Assembly: GCA_963783785.1 (NCBI GenBank)
Contig: CAWAOQ010000015.1
Span: 153,375 to 217,374 of the forward strand
Reading direction: 5' to 3'
DNA: 64,000 nucleotides
Origin: CADEEN01 sp963783785
GTDB lineage: Bacteria > Pseudomonadota > Gammaproteobacteria > Burkholderiales > Burkholderiaceae_C
Under the pieces are notes generated by a model. It was not told the origin of the DNA. It made no database searches and saw only the letters and a list, made by a program, of their open reading frames with translations. Below, one piece after another: positions 1-9,325 of the stretch. How positions within the stretch are numbered: the stretch's first letter is position 1; each line of letters begins with the position of its first letter. The position numbers were made by a program, and so were the translations under genes.

Positions 1-1273
1 TCGCGCTGACCTCGAGTTCGTCGTCGTTCTCGTCGTCGACGATCGCGAACAGCCGCAACTCGCGCATCAGCCTGGGGCTGAGGTACTGGCCGACGAAGCT
101 CTCGTCCTTGAAGTTGTGCATCGCATGGTGCAGCGCGGGCAGCCAGGGCGTGCCGGCGATGGCGGGGAACCAGGCGCGGTCCTCGTCGGTCGGCGAGTCG
201 CAGATGCGCTTGATGTCGGTGTACATCGCAAAGCCCAGCGCGTAGGGGTTGATGCCGCTGTAGCCGCGGTCGCCGACGCGCGGCTGATGGATCACGTTGG
301 TATGCGACTTCAGCCACTCGATCATCACGCCGTCGGTCAGCCAGCCGTCGTCATACATGGTGTTGAGCAGCGTGTGGTGCCAGAACGTGGCCCAGCCTTC
401 GTTCATCACCTGCGTCTGGCGCTGCGGATAGAAGTACTGCGCCACCTTGCGCACGATGCGCACCACTTCGCGTTGCCACGGCTCGAGCAGCGGCGCGTGC
501 TTCTCGACGAAGTAGAGGATGTTTTCCTGCGGCTCCTCGGGGAAGCGCTTGGCTTCGGGGGCGCCACCGTCCTTGTCGGCACGCCGTGGCAGCGTGCGCC
601 ACAGGTCATTGACTTGCTGCTGCGCGTAGTGCTCGCGATCCTTGCGCTCGGCCAGCTCCTGCGCCAGCGACTTGCGGCTCGGACGCCGGTACCGGTCCAC
701 CCCGTGGTTGGCCAGCGCATGGCACGAGTCGAGCAGCGACTCCACCGCTTCCAGGCCGTGGCGCTCCTCGCACTCGGCGATGTAGTTCCTCGCGTAGACC
801 AGGTAGTCGATGATCGACGACGCGTCGGTCCACATGCGAAACAGGTAATTGCCCTTGAAGAAGCTGTTGTGGCCGTACGCGGCATGGGCGATCACCAGCG
901 CCTGCATCGCCATCGTGTTCTCCTCCATCAGGTAGCTGATGCAGGGATTGCTGTTGATGACGATCTCGTAGGCCAGTCCCATCGTGCCGCGCTTGTAGTT
1001 CTTCTCGGTGGCGATGAACTCCTTGCCGTAGCTCCAATGACGGTAGTTGACCGGCATGCCGACGCTGGCATAGGCGTCCATCATCTGCTCGGCGGTGATG
1101 ATCTCGAGCTGGTTCGGGTAGGTGTCCAGCCCGAAGCGCGCCGCGGTTTCGCGGATCACGCGGTGGTACTCCTCGATCAGATCGAAGGTCCAGTCGCTCG
1201 GCCCGGGCAGCCTCGCCGCCGGGCGCGGGCCAGCGGGCAACGGTTCATGCAAGCCCTTGAGTTTTCTCTTCAT
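1..1273 (-). CDS. spoVR: SpoVR family protein (YcgB-like), 3' end outside window
   Basis: SpoVR/YcgB family protein, usually about 510 residues; 424 codons lie in the window and the C-terminus runs off the left edge. The family has no proven biochemical activity but is found with prkA and yeaH in one operon in many proteobacteria, as here. Visible family features are the start MKRKLKGLHEP, the segment DWTFDLIEEYHRVI near residue 35, HWSYGKEF near 78, and NEGWATFWHHTLL near 285. The ATG overlaps the TGA of yeaH by four bases (ATGA), so translation is probably coupled. No indel was seen in the visible part. Confidence 0.93.
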   Translation of the reverse strand, partial: MKRKLKGLHEPLPAGPRPAARLPGPSDWTFDLIEEYHRVIRETAARFGLDTYPNQLEIITAEQMMDAYASVGMPVNYRHWSYGKEFIATEKNYKRGTMGLAYEIVINSNPCISYLMEENTMAMQALVIAHAAYGHNSFFKGNYLFRMWTDASSIIDYLVYARNYIAECEERHGLEAVESLLDSCHALANHGVDRYRRPSRKSLAQELAERKDREHYAQQQVNDLWRTLPRRADKDGGAPEAKRFPEEPQENILYFVEKHAPLLEPWQREVVRIVRKVAQYFYPQRQTQVMNEGWATFWHHTLLNTMYDDGWLTDGVMIEWLKSHTNVIHQPRVGDRGYSGINPYALGFAMYTDIKRICDSPTDEDRAWFPAIAGTPWLPALHHAMHNFKDESFVGQYLSPRLMRELRLFAIVDDENDDELEVSA

Positions 1274-2565
1274 GCCGCGCGAGGCTCGACGCCTTCTTTC
1301 TTGAACAGGTCGCGGAACACCGGGTAGATCTGCGATGCCTCGGTGGCCTTGCGCATCGCGAACTGCGGCACCACCCCGACCAGCTGCGCGTACTCCTGCC
1401 ACAGGTTCTGTTCTTCTTCGGCCACCTGCACGTAGGCGAAGTAGCGCGTCATCGGCAGGATCTTCTCGGCCAGCAACTCACGGCAACGCCCGCTGTCGTG
1501 GTGCCAGTTGTCGCCATCGCTGGCCTGAGCGCCGTAGATGTTCCACTCGCTCGGGCTGTAGCGCGCGCGGATGATCTCCTCCATCAGCACCAGGGCGCTT
1601 GACACGACGGTGCCGCCCGTTTCGGTGGCATGGAAGAAGTTCTGTTCGTCGACCTCGGCGGCCTGCGTGTGGTGGCGGATGAAGACGATGTCGATCTTGT
1701 CGTAGTGTCGCGTCAGGAACAGGTACAGCAGGATGAAGAACCGCTTGGCCAGGTCCTTGCGGCTTTCGTCCATCGAGCCGGACACGTCCATCAGGCAGAA
1801 CATCACCGCCTTGGAGGTCGGCACCGGCACGCGCACGCGGTTGCGGAAGCGCAGGTCGATCGGGTCGAGGAAGGGGATGCGGGCGACCCGTGCACGCAAG
1901 TCGGCGATGCGCGTTTCGAGCCCGGTGATCTTCAGGCGAGAAACGGCGTCACCGACCGGCGCATCGCGCAACAGGGCGTCGAGTTCTTCTTCCAGTTCGC
2001 GCAGTTCGCGCCGTGCGGCGGCACCGATCGCAATCCGGCGGCCGATCGCACCACGCAGCGAGCGCACCACATGCAGGTTGGTGGGCGTGCCATCGCTGGT
2101 GAAGCCGGCGCGATGGCTCTTCCACTCCGGCGTCTCGGCCAGTTGCGTGCGCACCAGGTGGGGCAGCGCCAGGTCCTCGAAGAAGACCTGCATGAACTCC
2201 TCCTTGGACAGCGTGAAGACGAAGTCGTCGTCACCCTCGCCGGAATCGCTGGCCTGGCCCTTCCCGCCCTGGCCGCCTGAGCCCCCTTTGGGCCGTTCGA
2301 TGCGGTCGCCGCGCACGTACTCCTTGTTGCCGGGGTGGACCATTTCTCGCGTGCCGCCTTGACCGTGGTGGAACACCGGCTGGGAAATGTCCTTCCTCGG
2401 GATGTTGACGTCCTCGGCGCGCTCGATGTCGCGGATGCCGCGGCCGTCGACCGCGCGCTTCACCGCCTCGCGGATCTGTTCCTTGTAGCGGCGCAGGAAG
2501 CGCTCGCGGTTGCCGATCGACTTGTTCTTGCCGGATAGCCGCCGATCGATGATGGACTGCAGCAC
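1270..2565 (-). CDS. yeaH: YeaH/YhbH family protein (DUF444, vWA-like)
   Basis: DUF444 protein of 431 residues, close to E. coli YeaH. Its biochemical role is unknown; the family is always tied to the PrkA kinase and acts in stationary-phase and nitrogen-starvation stress. The N-terminus (IIDRRLSGKNKSIGNRERF) and a MIDAS-like metal site (LMDVSGSMDE, near residue 245) are typical. I chose the GTG start at 2565 because GAGGA, overlapping the prkA stop, lies seven bases upstream and the family begins at this point; a longer reading to 2706 lies inside prkA. It is the middle gene of prkA-yeaH-spoVR and overlaps spoVR by ATGA. Confidence 0.93.
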   Translation of the reverse strand: MLQSIIDRRLSGKNKSIGNRERFLRRYKEQIREAVKRAVDGRGIRDIERAEDVNIPRKDISQPVFHHGQGGTREMVHPGNKEYVRGDRIERPKGGSGGQGGKGQASDSGEGDDDFVFTLSKEEFMQVFFEDLALPHLVRTQLAETPEWKSHRAGFTSDGTPTNLHVVRSLRGAIGRRIAIGAAARRELRELEEELDALLRDAPVGDAVSRLKITGLETRIADLRARVARIPFLDPIDLRFRNRVRVPVPTSKAVMFCLMDVSGSMDESRKDLAKRFFILLYLFLTRHYDKIDIVFIRHHTQAAEVDEQNFFHATETGGTVVSSALVLMEEIIRARYSPSEWNIYGAQASDGDNWHHDSGRCRELLAEKILPMTRYFAYVQVAEEEQNLWQEYAQLVGVVPQFAMRKATEASQIYPVFRDLFKKEGVEPRAA

Positions 2566-2575
2566 GGTCTTGTCC

Positions 2576-4499
2576 TCAGCTTGACTTGCGCACCCGCAGG
2601 TACCACTCGCACAGCAGGCGAACCTGCTTGGCCGTATAGCCCTTGGCCACCATGCGGGTGACGAAGTCCTCGTGCTTCTTGGCCTCGTCCGCGCTGGCCT
2701 TGGCATTGAAGCTGATCACCGGCAGCAACTCCTCGGTGTTGGAGAACATCTTCTTCTCGATCACCGTGCGCAGCTTCTCGTAGCTGGTCCACACCGGGTT
2801 GTTGCCGTGGTTGTTGGCGCGCGCGCGCAGCACGAAATTGACGATCTCGTTGCGGAAGTCCTTCGGGTTGGCGATGCCGGCGGGCTTCTCGATCTTCTCG
2901 AGTTCGGCATTCAACGCACTGCGATCGAAGACCTCGCCGGTGTCGGTGTCGCGGTACTCGTGGTCCTGGATCCAGTAATCCGCGTACGTGACATAGCGGT
3001 CGAAGATGTTCTGGCCGTACTCGCTGTAGCTCTCCAGGTAGGCGGTCTGGATCTCCTTGCCGATGAACTCGGCATAGCGGGTGGCCAGGTGCTCCTTGAT
3101 GAAGCCGAGGTACTTCTCCTCGAGTTCCTTCGGGAATTGCTCGCGCTCGATCTGCTGTTCGAGCACGTACATCAGGTGCACCGGGTTGGCCGCCACTTCC
3201 TGGCTGTCGAAGTTGAAGACCTTGGAGATGATCTTGAACGCGAAGCGCGTCGAGATGCCGCTCATGCCCTCGTCGACGCCCGCGTAGTCGCGGTACTCCT
3301 GGTAGCTCTTGGCCCGCGGGTCGGTGTCCTTCAGGTTCTCGCCGTCGTAGACCAGCATCTTCGAGTACAGCGACGAGTTCTCCGGCTCCTTCAGCCGCGT
3401 GAGCACCGCGAACTGGCTCATCATCTTCAGCGTGCCCGGCGCGCACTTGGCCTCGGCCAGCGACGAGTTGCGGATCAGCTTCTCGTAGATCTTGACCTCT
3501 TCCGACACCCGCAGGCAGTACGGCACCTTGACGATGTAGATGCGGTCGAGGAAGGCCTCGTTGTTCTTGTTGTTGCGGAACGCCTTCCACTCGCTCTCGT
3601 TGCTGTGCGCCAGCACGATGCCGTCGAAGGGGATGGCGCCGAAGCCCTCGGTGCCCTTGAAGTTGCCCTCCTGGGTGGCCGTCAGCAACGGGTGCAGCAC
3701 CTTGATCGGCGCCTTGAACATCTCGACGAATTCCAGCAGGCCCTGGTTGGCGAGGCACAGACCGCCCGAGTAGCTGTAGGCATCGGGGTCGTCCTGCGCA
3801 TAGGTCTCGAGCTTGCGGATGTCGACCTTGCCGACCAGTGACGAGATGTCCTGGTTGTTCTCGTCGCCCGGCTCGGTCTTGCTGACACCGATCTGCTTCA
3901 GGATCGACGGGTGGCGCCTGACGACCTTGAACTGGCGGATGTCGCCGCCGTACTCGTCGAGTCGCTTGACGGCCCATGGCGACAGGATGCGGTTGAGGTA
4001 GCGGCGCGGTACGCCGTATTCCTTTTCGAGGATCGGCCCGTCTTCGACCGCGCTGAACAGCCCGAGCGGCGATTCGTTGACCGGCGAGCCCTTGATCGCA
4101 TAGAACGGCACGTCCTGCATCAACTGCTTCAGCCGCTCGGCGATCGAACTCTTGCCGCCGCCGACCGGCCCGAGCAGATAGAGGATCTGCTTCTTCTCCT
4201 CGAGTCCCTGCGCGGCATGGCGGAAGTACGACACCACCTGCTCGATGGCATCTTCCATGCCGTAGAACTCGGCGAACGCCGGGTAGATCTTGATGATCTT
4301 GTTGGCGAAGATGCGCGACAGCCGCGGGCTCGTTGCGGGTGTCGACCATCTGCGGCTCACCGATCGCCTTGAGCATGCGCTCGGCGGCGGTGGCGTAGGC
4401 CAGCGGGTTCTTCTTGCACTCGTCGAGATACTCTTCGAGCGAGAGTTCCTCTTCGCGCGTGCGCTCGAAGCGTGCGGTGAAACTGCTGATCACGTCCAT
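2576..4499 (-). CDS. prkA: PrkA/YeaG serine protein kinase, one apparent frameshift
   Basis: PrkA-type serine kinase of about 640 residues (E. coli YeaG is 644) with an N-terminal AAA-like P-loop domain and a C-terminal kinase-like domain; in enterics it acts in the starvation response. Walker A is GPVGGGKSS near residue 100, and GMEDAIEQVVSYFRHAAQG precedes it. The start at 4499 has a perfect GGAGGT six bases upstream. After MVDTRNEP (residue 58) the frame changes: near 4325 the coding strand reads GAGCCCGCGG where GAGCCGCGG would restore RLSRIFANK. One extra C, very probably a sequence error because the rest is intact. First gene of the three-gene operon. Confidence 0.93.
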
Positions 4500-4529
4500 G
4501 TGCGGACCTCCATCAAGGGACTCGGCACC

Positions 4530-4545
4530 GGCAAGCAACAAGCCT
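4530..4545 (-). promoter_or_regulatory. Candidate sigma-54 (-24/-12) promoter of prkA operon
   Basis: The minus strand reads AGGCTTGTTGCTTGCC, with GG and GC separated by exactly ten bases and TTGC at the -12 element, matching the sigma-54 pattern GG-N10-GC. Transcription would start near 4519, giving a roughly 20-base leader that contains the GGAGGT ribosome site and ends at the prkA ATG (4499). E. coli yeaGH is known to be under NtrC/sigma-54 control, which fits. No NtrC enhancer palindrome was recognised upstream. Confidence 0.5.
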
Positions 4546-4887
4546 GCCGCTGTCTGGGAAGTTCTGATGCAGTCCCGGCTTGACGGGCCCAGGCGGCATC
4601 AGAGCTTTCCGATCCTCGAGGACATGAATCGCGCGCTATCTTGTCTCCAGCAAGGCCAAAAGCGACATCGGGTCAATACCCAGGGCGCGCCGGTTTTCGC
4701 CAGCATTTCACAGCCAATGGCCGAATGTCCTCCCTCAACGTGGCAGCGCCCGTCCGGCTGACACGCGCTGCCGTGTTTCTATGGCGTGACGGTGCGCATG
4801 GCAAGCATCACCCGTCACGATGTTGTACACGCCACGAAGACCCTGCAGCGGCCGTGAAAGTTCCGGCATCGATGCAGGCGTCGTCGA
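4546..4887. other. Intergenic region, no gene recognised
   Basis: About 340 bases between the prkA promoter and the end of the FAH-family gene. Short reading frames on the plus strand here have no family features and less biased third positions than the neighbouring genes, so I do not call them. If the sigma-54 promoter is real, an enhancer-binding site would be expected in this stretch, but none was evident by eye. Confidence 0.5.
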
Positions 4888-5751
4888 TCAACCATCGATC
4901 AACGCCGGATCCCAGGCGTGGACCGTCTGCCGCTGCTCACCGAGCTTCTCGATGCAGACGTGCATCGTGTCGCCGGGCTTCAGGTACACCGGGTTCGGCT
5001 TGATGCCCATGCCGACACCCGGCGGCGTGCCGGTGGTGATCAGGTCGCCGGGCTCGAGGGTCATGAAGCGGCTCAGGTAGCTGACGATCTGGGCCGCGCC
5101 GAAGATCATCGTCTTGGTGCTGCCGTTCTGGTAACGGTGGCCATTGACCTCCAGCCACATCGACAGGTTCTGCGGGTCACCGACCTCGTCGGACGTCACC
5201 AGCCACGGACCGATCGGACCGAAGGTGTCGCAGCCCTTGCCCTTGTCCCACTGGCTGCCGCGCTCGAGCTGGAATTCGCGCTCGGAGACATCGTTGACGA
5301 CGCAGTAGCCGGCCACGTGCGCCGGGGCCTCGGACTCCGACACATAGCGCGCGCGGCTGCCGATCACGATGCCCAGCTCGACCTCCCAGTCGGCCTTGAC
5401 CGAGCCCTGCGGCAGCACCACCGGGTGGTTGGCCCCCACCGCGCAGCCCACCGTCTTCATGAAGACGATCGGCTCCTTCGGGATCGGCATGTTCGATTCG
5501 GCCGCGTGATCGGCGTAGTTCAGGCCGATGGCGATGAATTTCGTCATCCCGGTCCACGGCACCGCGAGCCGACCCTGCGGCACGACCGGCAACGCCTCGG
5601 GGTCGAGCCCGCGCAGCGCGGCCAGCGCGGCAGGGGCGAGCGTGGCGGCCGTGATGTCGGGCAGCAGCGCCGACAGGTCGCGCACGCGGCCGTTGGCGTC
5701 GAGCAGGCCGGGTTTTTCGTGGCCCTTGGGGCCGTGACGAAGCAGTTTCAT
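4888..5751 (-). CDS. FAH-family hydrolase (likely 2,4-diketo-3-deoxy-L-fuconate hydrolase)
   Basis: Fumarylacetoacetate hydrolase-fold enzyme of 287 residues. Members cleave C-C bonds in 2,4-diketo acids with an active-site divalent metal. Metal-ligand motifs are EVELGIVIG (near residue 125) and the following VVNDVSERE block; the substrate-loop motif GTPPGVGMG is near residue 243. The gene lies 26 bases after a DHRS6-like SDR. In Xanthomonas and Burkholderia the same pair makes the last two steps of non-phosphorylative L-fucose-type sugar-acid breakdown (2-keto-3-deoxy acid to 2,4-diketo acid, then pyruvate plus lactate or glycolate). Ureidoglycolate lyase-like or acylpyruvase activity is the alternative. 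GAGGAC sits nine bases before the ATG. Confidence 0.85.
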   Translation of the reverse strand: MKLLRHGPKGHEKPGLLDANGRVRDLSALLPDITAATLAPAALAALRGLDPEALPVVPQGRLAVPWTGMTKFIAIGLNYADHAAESNMPIPKEPIVFMKTVGCAVGANHPVVLPQGSVKADWEVELGIVIGSRARYVSESEAPAHVAGYCVVNDVSEREFQLERGSQWDKGKGCDTFGPIGPWLVTSDEVGDPQNLSMWLEVNGHRYQNGSTKTMIFGAAQIVSYLSRFMTLEPGDLITTGTPPGVGMGIKPNPVYLKPGDTMHVCIEKLGEQRQTVHAWDPALIDG

Positions 5752-5777
5752 GGGGTGGTGTCCTCGGTTGGGGAAAA

Positions 5778-6551
5778 TCAGTTCGACCAGCCGCCGTCGA
5801 CGATCTGGGTCGTGCCGGTGGTGAAGGCCGATTCATCGCTGGCCAGGTAGACGGCCAGCGCCGCGATCTCTTCGGCGCGGCCAAGGCGGCCCATCGGCTG
5901 GCGCGCGACATAGCTGGCCTCGACCTGCGCCAGCGTCTGGCCGCTGGCCTGGGCGCCGGCGGCGATGCGATCGCGCAGCGAGGGCGATTCCACGGTGCCG
6001 GGGCAAATGGCGTTGCAGCGGATGCCCTTGGCGACGAAGTCCGCCGCCACCGACTTGGTCAGGCCGATCACCGCGGCCTTGGTGGCGCCATAGACGAAGC
6101 GGTTGGGCGCGCCCTTGATGCTGCCGGCCACCGAGGCCATGTTGATGATCGAGCCCCCGCCCTGGCCGCCGTTGTTGGCCAGCATCGCGGGCAGGAAGGC
6201 CTTGATCAGCCGGAATTGCGAGCGCACGTTCAGGTCGAAGCCGAATGCCCATTCGTCCTCGGTGCAGTCGAGCACCGTGCCGGCATGCACGAAACCCGCG
6301 CCGTTGAACAGCACATCGATGGCGCCAACCGCCTGCGCGGCTGCGACGATGGCCGCGCCGTCGGTCACGTCGAGCACGCGCGTGGTGCAACCGGTTTCGG
6401 CAGCCAGGCTTTGCAGCAGCGCGGCGTTGATGTCGGTGGCGATCACGCGGGCGCCCTCGCGAACGAAGGCCACCGCGGTGGCGCGGCCGATACCCTGGCC
6501 GGCAGCGGTGAGGAAGGCGGTCTTGCCCGCCAGACGGGAAGTGGGGGTCAT
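5778..6551 (-). CDS. SDR oxidoreductase, DHRS6-like (2-keto-3-deoxy-L-fuconate dehydrogenase type)
   Basis: Short-chain dehydrogenase of 257 residues with the NAD-binding TAAGQGIGRA motif, the NMASVAGS catalytic Ser region and YGATKAAVIGLTKS (catalytic Tyr and Lys). It closely follows the human BDH2/DHRS6 pattern: ATDIN after beta-2, VLDVT, FVHAGTVLDC, IRCNAICPGTV, SPSLRDRI and a terminal DGGW. Bacterial members oxidise 2-keto-3-deoxy-L-fuconate and related acids. The adjacent FAH hydrolase would take the product, supporting that role. A second, similar SDR lies at 11870-12625, so the two may serve different stereoisomers. Belongs to the manD-led minus-strand operon. Confidence 0.88.
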   Translation of the reverse strand: MTPTSRLAGKTAFLTAAGQGIGRATAVAFVREGARVIATDINAALLQSLAAETGCTTRVLDVTDGAAIVAAAQAVGAIDVLFNGAGFVHAGTVLDCTEDEWAFGFDLNVRSQFRLIKAFLPAMLANNGGQGGGSIINMASVAGSIKGAPNRFVYGATKAAVIGLTKSVAADFVAKGIRCNAICPGTVESPSLRDRIAAGAQASGQTLAQVEASYVARQPMGRLGRAEEIAALAVYLASDESAFTTGTTQIVDGGWSN

Positions 6552-6599
6552 GGGGTTGCGTGGCTCCTGTGGGATTGTGTCGCCGTCATCGCAGGTGGG

Positions 6600-8021
6600 T
6601 CACGCCGCGTCGAGCGTCGCAGCCACGCCGCGCTCGCGCAGGCTGCGCAGGGCCGGCACCAGCGCATCGACCAGCCGCGGCTCGCCGGCCAGGTCGCCGA
6701 ACACCGGCGCGCAGTGGGTCAGGCGCTCGACGCGGGCTCTCGGGTCGGGCAGCGCATCGGCGTCGCGCAGCAGCGCCTGCAGCATCGGCGCCAGCGGATC
6801 GTCGATCGCGTAGTCGTTGCCGGCCTCGTCGCGGCCGCGCAGGAAGTGCAGCCAGGCGGCCAGCGCCAGCGCCAACCGGGCGATCGGCGCACCGGCCGCC
6901 AGCCGGTCGCGCACGGTGCCGAGCAGGCGCTGCGGAATCTTCTGCGAGCCGTCCATCGCGATCTGTGCACACCGGTGCGCAAGCGCCGGATTGGCGAATC
7001 GCTGCAGCAGGCGGGCGCGATAACCAGGCGGCACGGCCAGACCCGTCAGCGTCGGTTCGACCTCGTCGCGCAGCATCGCGTCGATGTAGCGGCGCAACGC
7101 CGGCTGCGCCATCGCGATGTCGACGGTCGTCCAACCTGCCACCACGCCGAGGTACGCCAGCGCCGAATGCGCGCCATTGACCATGCGCAGCTTCAGCCGC
7201 TCCCAGGCCGCGACCTCGTCGTGCGTCGCGACGTAGCGCACGCCCGGCCAATCGGGACGGCCGGCAGCGAAGCGGTCCTCGACCACCCAGTCGATGAACG
7301 GCTCGGCCACCACCGGCCAGGCATCGTGCACGCCGAGCGCGGCGGCGATGCGCTCGCGGTCGCTGTCCGTCGTGCGCGGCACGATGCGATCGACCATGCT
7401 GCACGGGAAGGTGCAGTGGGTGCCGATCCAGCCGACCAGCGCGGCGGGGCCCTGCCGCTCGGCCAGCGCCAGCACGCGACGGCGCAGCACGTGGCCGTTG
7501 GACGGCAGGTTGTCGAGCGAAAGCAGCGTCACCGGCCCGAGCCCGCGCGCATGGCGCAACGACAGCCCTTGCAGGATCAGGCCCACGGCACTGTCGGGCG
7601 CGTCGCTGGCGTAGGCCTTCTCGGTCACGGTCAGGCTGACGATGCGCGTGGGCTCATCCGCAATGCGCTGCGCGATCGCTGCACCGCCGTCATCGGCCAC
7701 CAGCGCCTCGAGCACGCTGCCGACGACGTGCAGCCGCTCGCCGTCGCCATCGCGCAGCGCCAGCGTGTACAGGCCCCGTTGCGGCGCCAGCGCGTCGCGC
7801 GTGTCGGGATGGCGCAGTGAAACGCCAGCAATGCCCCAGTCGGGTGCGCCTCCGGCGTCGAGCGCAGCGTCGGTGTACGCAGCCAGGTGCGCGCGCACGA
7901 AGGCCCCCAACCCCAGATGCACGATGCCGCATCGCAGGGCCGCGCGGTCGTAGGTCGGGCGCTGCACCGCCGCCGGCAATGCGCCGAGTGTCGAAGGATG
8001 CAGCCGCATCACCAGTGCCAT
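6600..8021 (-). CDS. uxuB: Mannitol dehydrogenase-family oxidoreductase (fructuronate reductase/D-mannonate oxidoreductase type)
   Basis: Polyol-specific long-chain dehydrogenase of about 473 residues. It shows the NAD-binding start IVHLGLGAFVRAHLA and the family catalytic block LKLRMVNGAHSALAYLG (Lys, Asn and His). In the UxuB role it interconverts D-fructuronate and D-mannonate with NADH. The manD dehydratase immediately upstream supports this over mannitol or arabinitol dehydrogenase. The start is ambiguous: ATG 8021 lies inside the manD end, while ATG 8009 overlaps the manD stop as TGATG and would give a coupled, four-residue shorter protein. The gene is 48 bases before the SDR gene. The symbol rests on context and family, not on diagnostic residues. 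Confidence 0.83.
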   Translation of the reverse strand: MALVMRLHPSTLGALPAAVQRPTYDRAALRCGIVHLGLGAFVRAHLAAYTDAALDAGGAPDWGIAGVSLRHPDTRDALAPQRGLYTLALRDGDGERLHVVGSVLEALVADDGGAAIAQRIADEPTRIVSLTVTEKAYASDAPDSAVGLILQGLSLRHARGLGPVTLLSLDNLPSNGHVLRRRVLALAERQGPAALVGWIGTHCTFPCSMVDRIVPRTTDSDRERIAAALGVHDAWPVVAEPFIDWVVEDRFAAGRPDWPGVRYVATHDEVAAWERLKLRMVNGAHSALAYLGVVAGWTTVDIAMAQPALRRYIDAMLRDEVEPTLTGLAVPPGYRARLLQRFANPALAHRCAQIAMDGSQKIPQRLLGTVRDRLAAGAPIARLALALAAWLHFLRGRDEAGNDYAIDDPLAPMLQALLRDADALPDPRARVERLTHCAPVFGDLAGEPRLVDALVPALRSLRERGVAATLDAA

Positions 8022-9220
8022 AGCGTGCCGTCGTGCTGCAGCCGGTTGACCGGCAGGTAGGCGCGCTGGTACGGGTACTTCGCGGCCAGTGCCTCGTCGA
8101 TCTCGACGCCGTGGCCCGGCACTTCCCCGGGGTGCATGTAGCCACCCTCGAAGGTGTAGGCATGCGGGAACACCGCGTCGGTCTCGTCGGTGTGGCGCAT
8201 GTACTCCTGGATGCCGAAGTTGGGCACCCACAGGTCGAAGTGCAGCGCCGCGCCCATGCACACCGGCGACAGGTCCGTCGCGCCGTGCGAGCCGGTGCGC
8301 ACCTGGTACAGCGACGCGAGGTCGGCGATGCGGCGCAGATGCGTGATGCCGCCGGCATGGACCACCGTCGCGCGGATGTAGTCGATCAGCTGGTTCTCGA
8401 TCAGGCCCTTGCAATCCCAGATGGTGTTGAACACCTCGCCGACGGCCAGCGGCGTCGTGGTGTGCTGGCGGATCAGGCGAAAGGCGTCCTGGTTCTCGGC
8501 CGGCGTCGCATCTTCCATCCAGAACAGGCGGTGGGGCTCGAGGTCCTTGCCCAGCCGCGCGGCCTCGATCGGCGTCAGCCGGTGGTGCACATCGTGCAGC
8601 AGGTGGATATCGGGACCCACCGCCGCGCGCACCGCCTCGAACAGCCTGGGCGTGTGCGCCAGGTACTTGTGCGTGGCCCAGTCGTGCTCGGAAGGCAACG
8701 ACGCGTCGGCCGGCTCGTAGAACAGCGTGCCACGGCCGACGCCGTACACCTTCTCCAGCCCCGGCACGCCGCTCTGCGCCCGGATCGCCTGGTAGCCCAT
8801 GGCCTTGTAGCGCAGCACCTCGTCGACCGTCTGCTCGAGGTCGCGCCCGTTGGCATGGCCATAGACCAGCACGCGCGAGCGGCTGGCGCCGCCGAGCAAC
8901 TGGTACAGCGGCAGCCCGGCGGCCTTGGCCTTCAGGTCCCACAGCGCCGTATCCACCGCCGCGATCGCGCTCATCGTCACCGGCCCGCGGCGCCAGTACG
9001 CGCCGCGGTACAGGTACTGCCAGATGTCTTCGATCTGGTGCGCGTCGCGGCCGATCAGGCACGGGACCACATGGTCGGTGAGGTAGCTCGCGACCGCCAG
9101 TTCGCGGCCGTTGAGCGTCGCGTCACCGAGCCCGGTGAGGCCCTGGTCGGTCTCGATCTTCAAGGTCACGAAGTTGCGACCGGGGCAACAGACGATGACG
9201 CGGGCGTCGGTGATCTTCAT
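8009..9220 (-). CDS. manD: D-mannonate dehydratase, enolase superfamily (ManD/RspA)
   Basis: Enolase-superfamily dehydratase of 403 residues, the standard ManD length (Novosphingobium ManD has 402). It converts D-mannonate to 2-keto-3-deoxy-D-gluconate with Mg2+. Family signatures are GLGDATLNGRELAVASYL near residue 30, the HDVHHRLTP motif near 213 (metal Asp and catalytic His), MEDATPAENQ, GEVFNTIWDCKG and GSHGATDLSPV. It does the work of UxuA here. The product would feed KDG kinase (18764-19702) or the SDR/FAH branch. First gene of the operon running down to 4888. Some RspA-like paralogues have very low mannonate activity, so function is likely but not certain. Confidence 0.9.
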   Translation of the reverse strand: MKITDARVIVCCPGRNFVTLKIETDQGLTGLGDATLNGRELAVASYLTDHVVPCLIGRDAHQIEDIWQYLYRGAYWRRGPVTMSAIAAVDTALWDLKAKAAGLPLYQLLGGASRSRVLVYGHANGRDLEQTVDEVLRYKAMGYQAIRAQSGVPGLEKVYGVGRGTLFYEPADASLPSEHDWATHKYLAHTPRLFEAVRAAVGPDIHLLHDVHHRLTPIEAARLGKDLEPHRLFWMEDATPAENQDAFRLIRQHTTTPLAVGEVFNTIWDCKGLIENQLIDYIRATVVHAGGITHLRRIADLASLYQVRTGSHGATDLSPVCMGAALHFDLWVPNFGIQEYMRHTDETDAVFPHAYTFEGGYMHPGEVPGHGVEIDEALAAKYPYQRAYLPVNRLQHDGTLWHW

Positions 9221-9257
9221 GCTGACCCGTGCGAATCAAGGGCAGATGCCAATGGCC

Positions 9258-9293
9258 CCCTGTGTTGCAGGGAAATATCTTCGTCAGTAAAAG
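9258..9293. promoter_or_regulatory. Divergent promoter region with small inverted repeat
   Basis: The gap between manD (minus) and the dienelactone hydrolase gene (plus) must hold both promoters. Visible are the inverted repeat CCCTG-N5-CAGGG (9258-9272) and, for the plus gene, a possible sigma-70 pair TTGCAG (9265-9270) and TAAAAG (9288-9293) with a 17-base spacer. The -10 match is only moderate. Confidence 0.3.
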
Positions 9294-9325
9294 GCGCGTT
9301 CTTTCGACCCTGCCCGGAGCCCGCC

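Noticed and set aside
116..1327. Long plus-strand open frame of about 400 codons opposite spoVR
   Set aside because: Antisense shadow of a GC-rich gene; low-complexity Arg/His/Val composition and no family features, while the minus strand encodes a clear SpoVR protein.
2672..3841. 389-codon plus-strand frame opposite prkA
   Set aside because: Antisense shadow; composition dominated by Leu, Val, Arg and His, typical of reversed GC-rich codons.
2576..4499. Programmed ribosomal frameshifting in prkA and other split genes
   Set aside because: No slippery heptamer or stimulatory structure was seen, and the breaks occur in unrelated genes at unconserved places; sequence error is simpler.
9258..9272. 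Operator for a sugar-acid regulator near manD
   Set aside because: The CCCTG-N5-CAGGG repeat does not match the GntR operator seen at 18682 and no second regulator gene is nearby, so I list it only as part of the promoter region.
8033..9325. Plus-strand reading frame in front of the dienelactone hydrolase
   Set aside because: It is the antisense of manD read through into the hydrolase frame; the hydrolase has its own GTG with a ribosome site at 9326.
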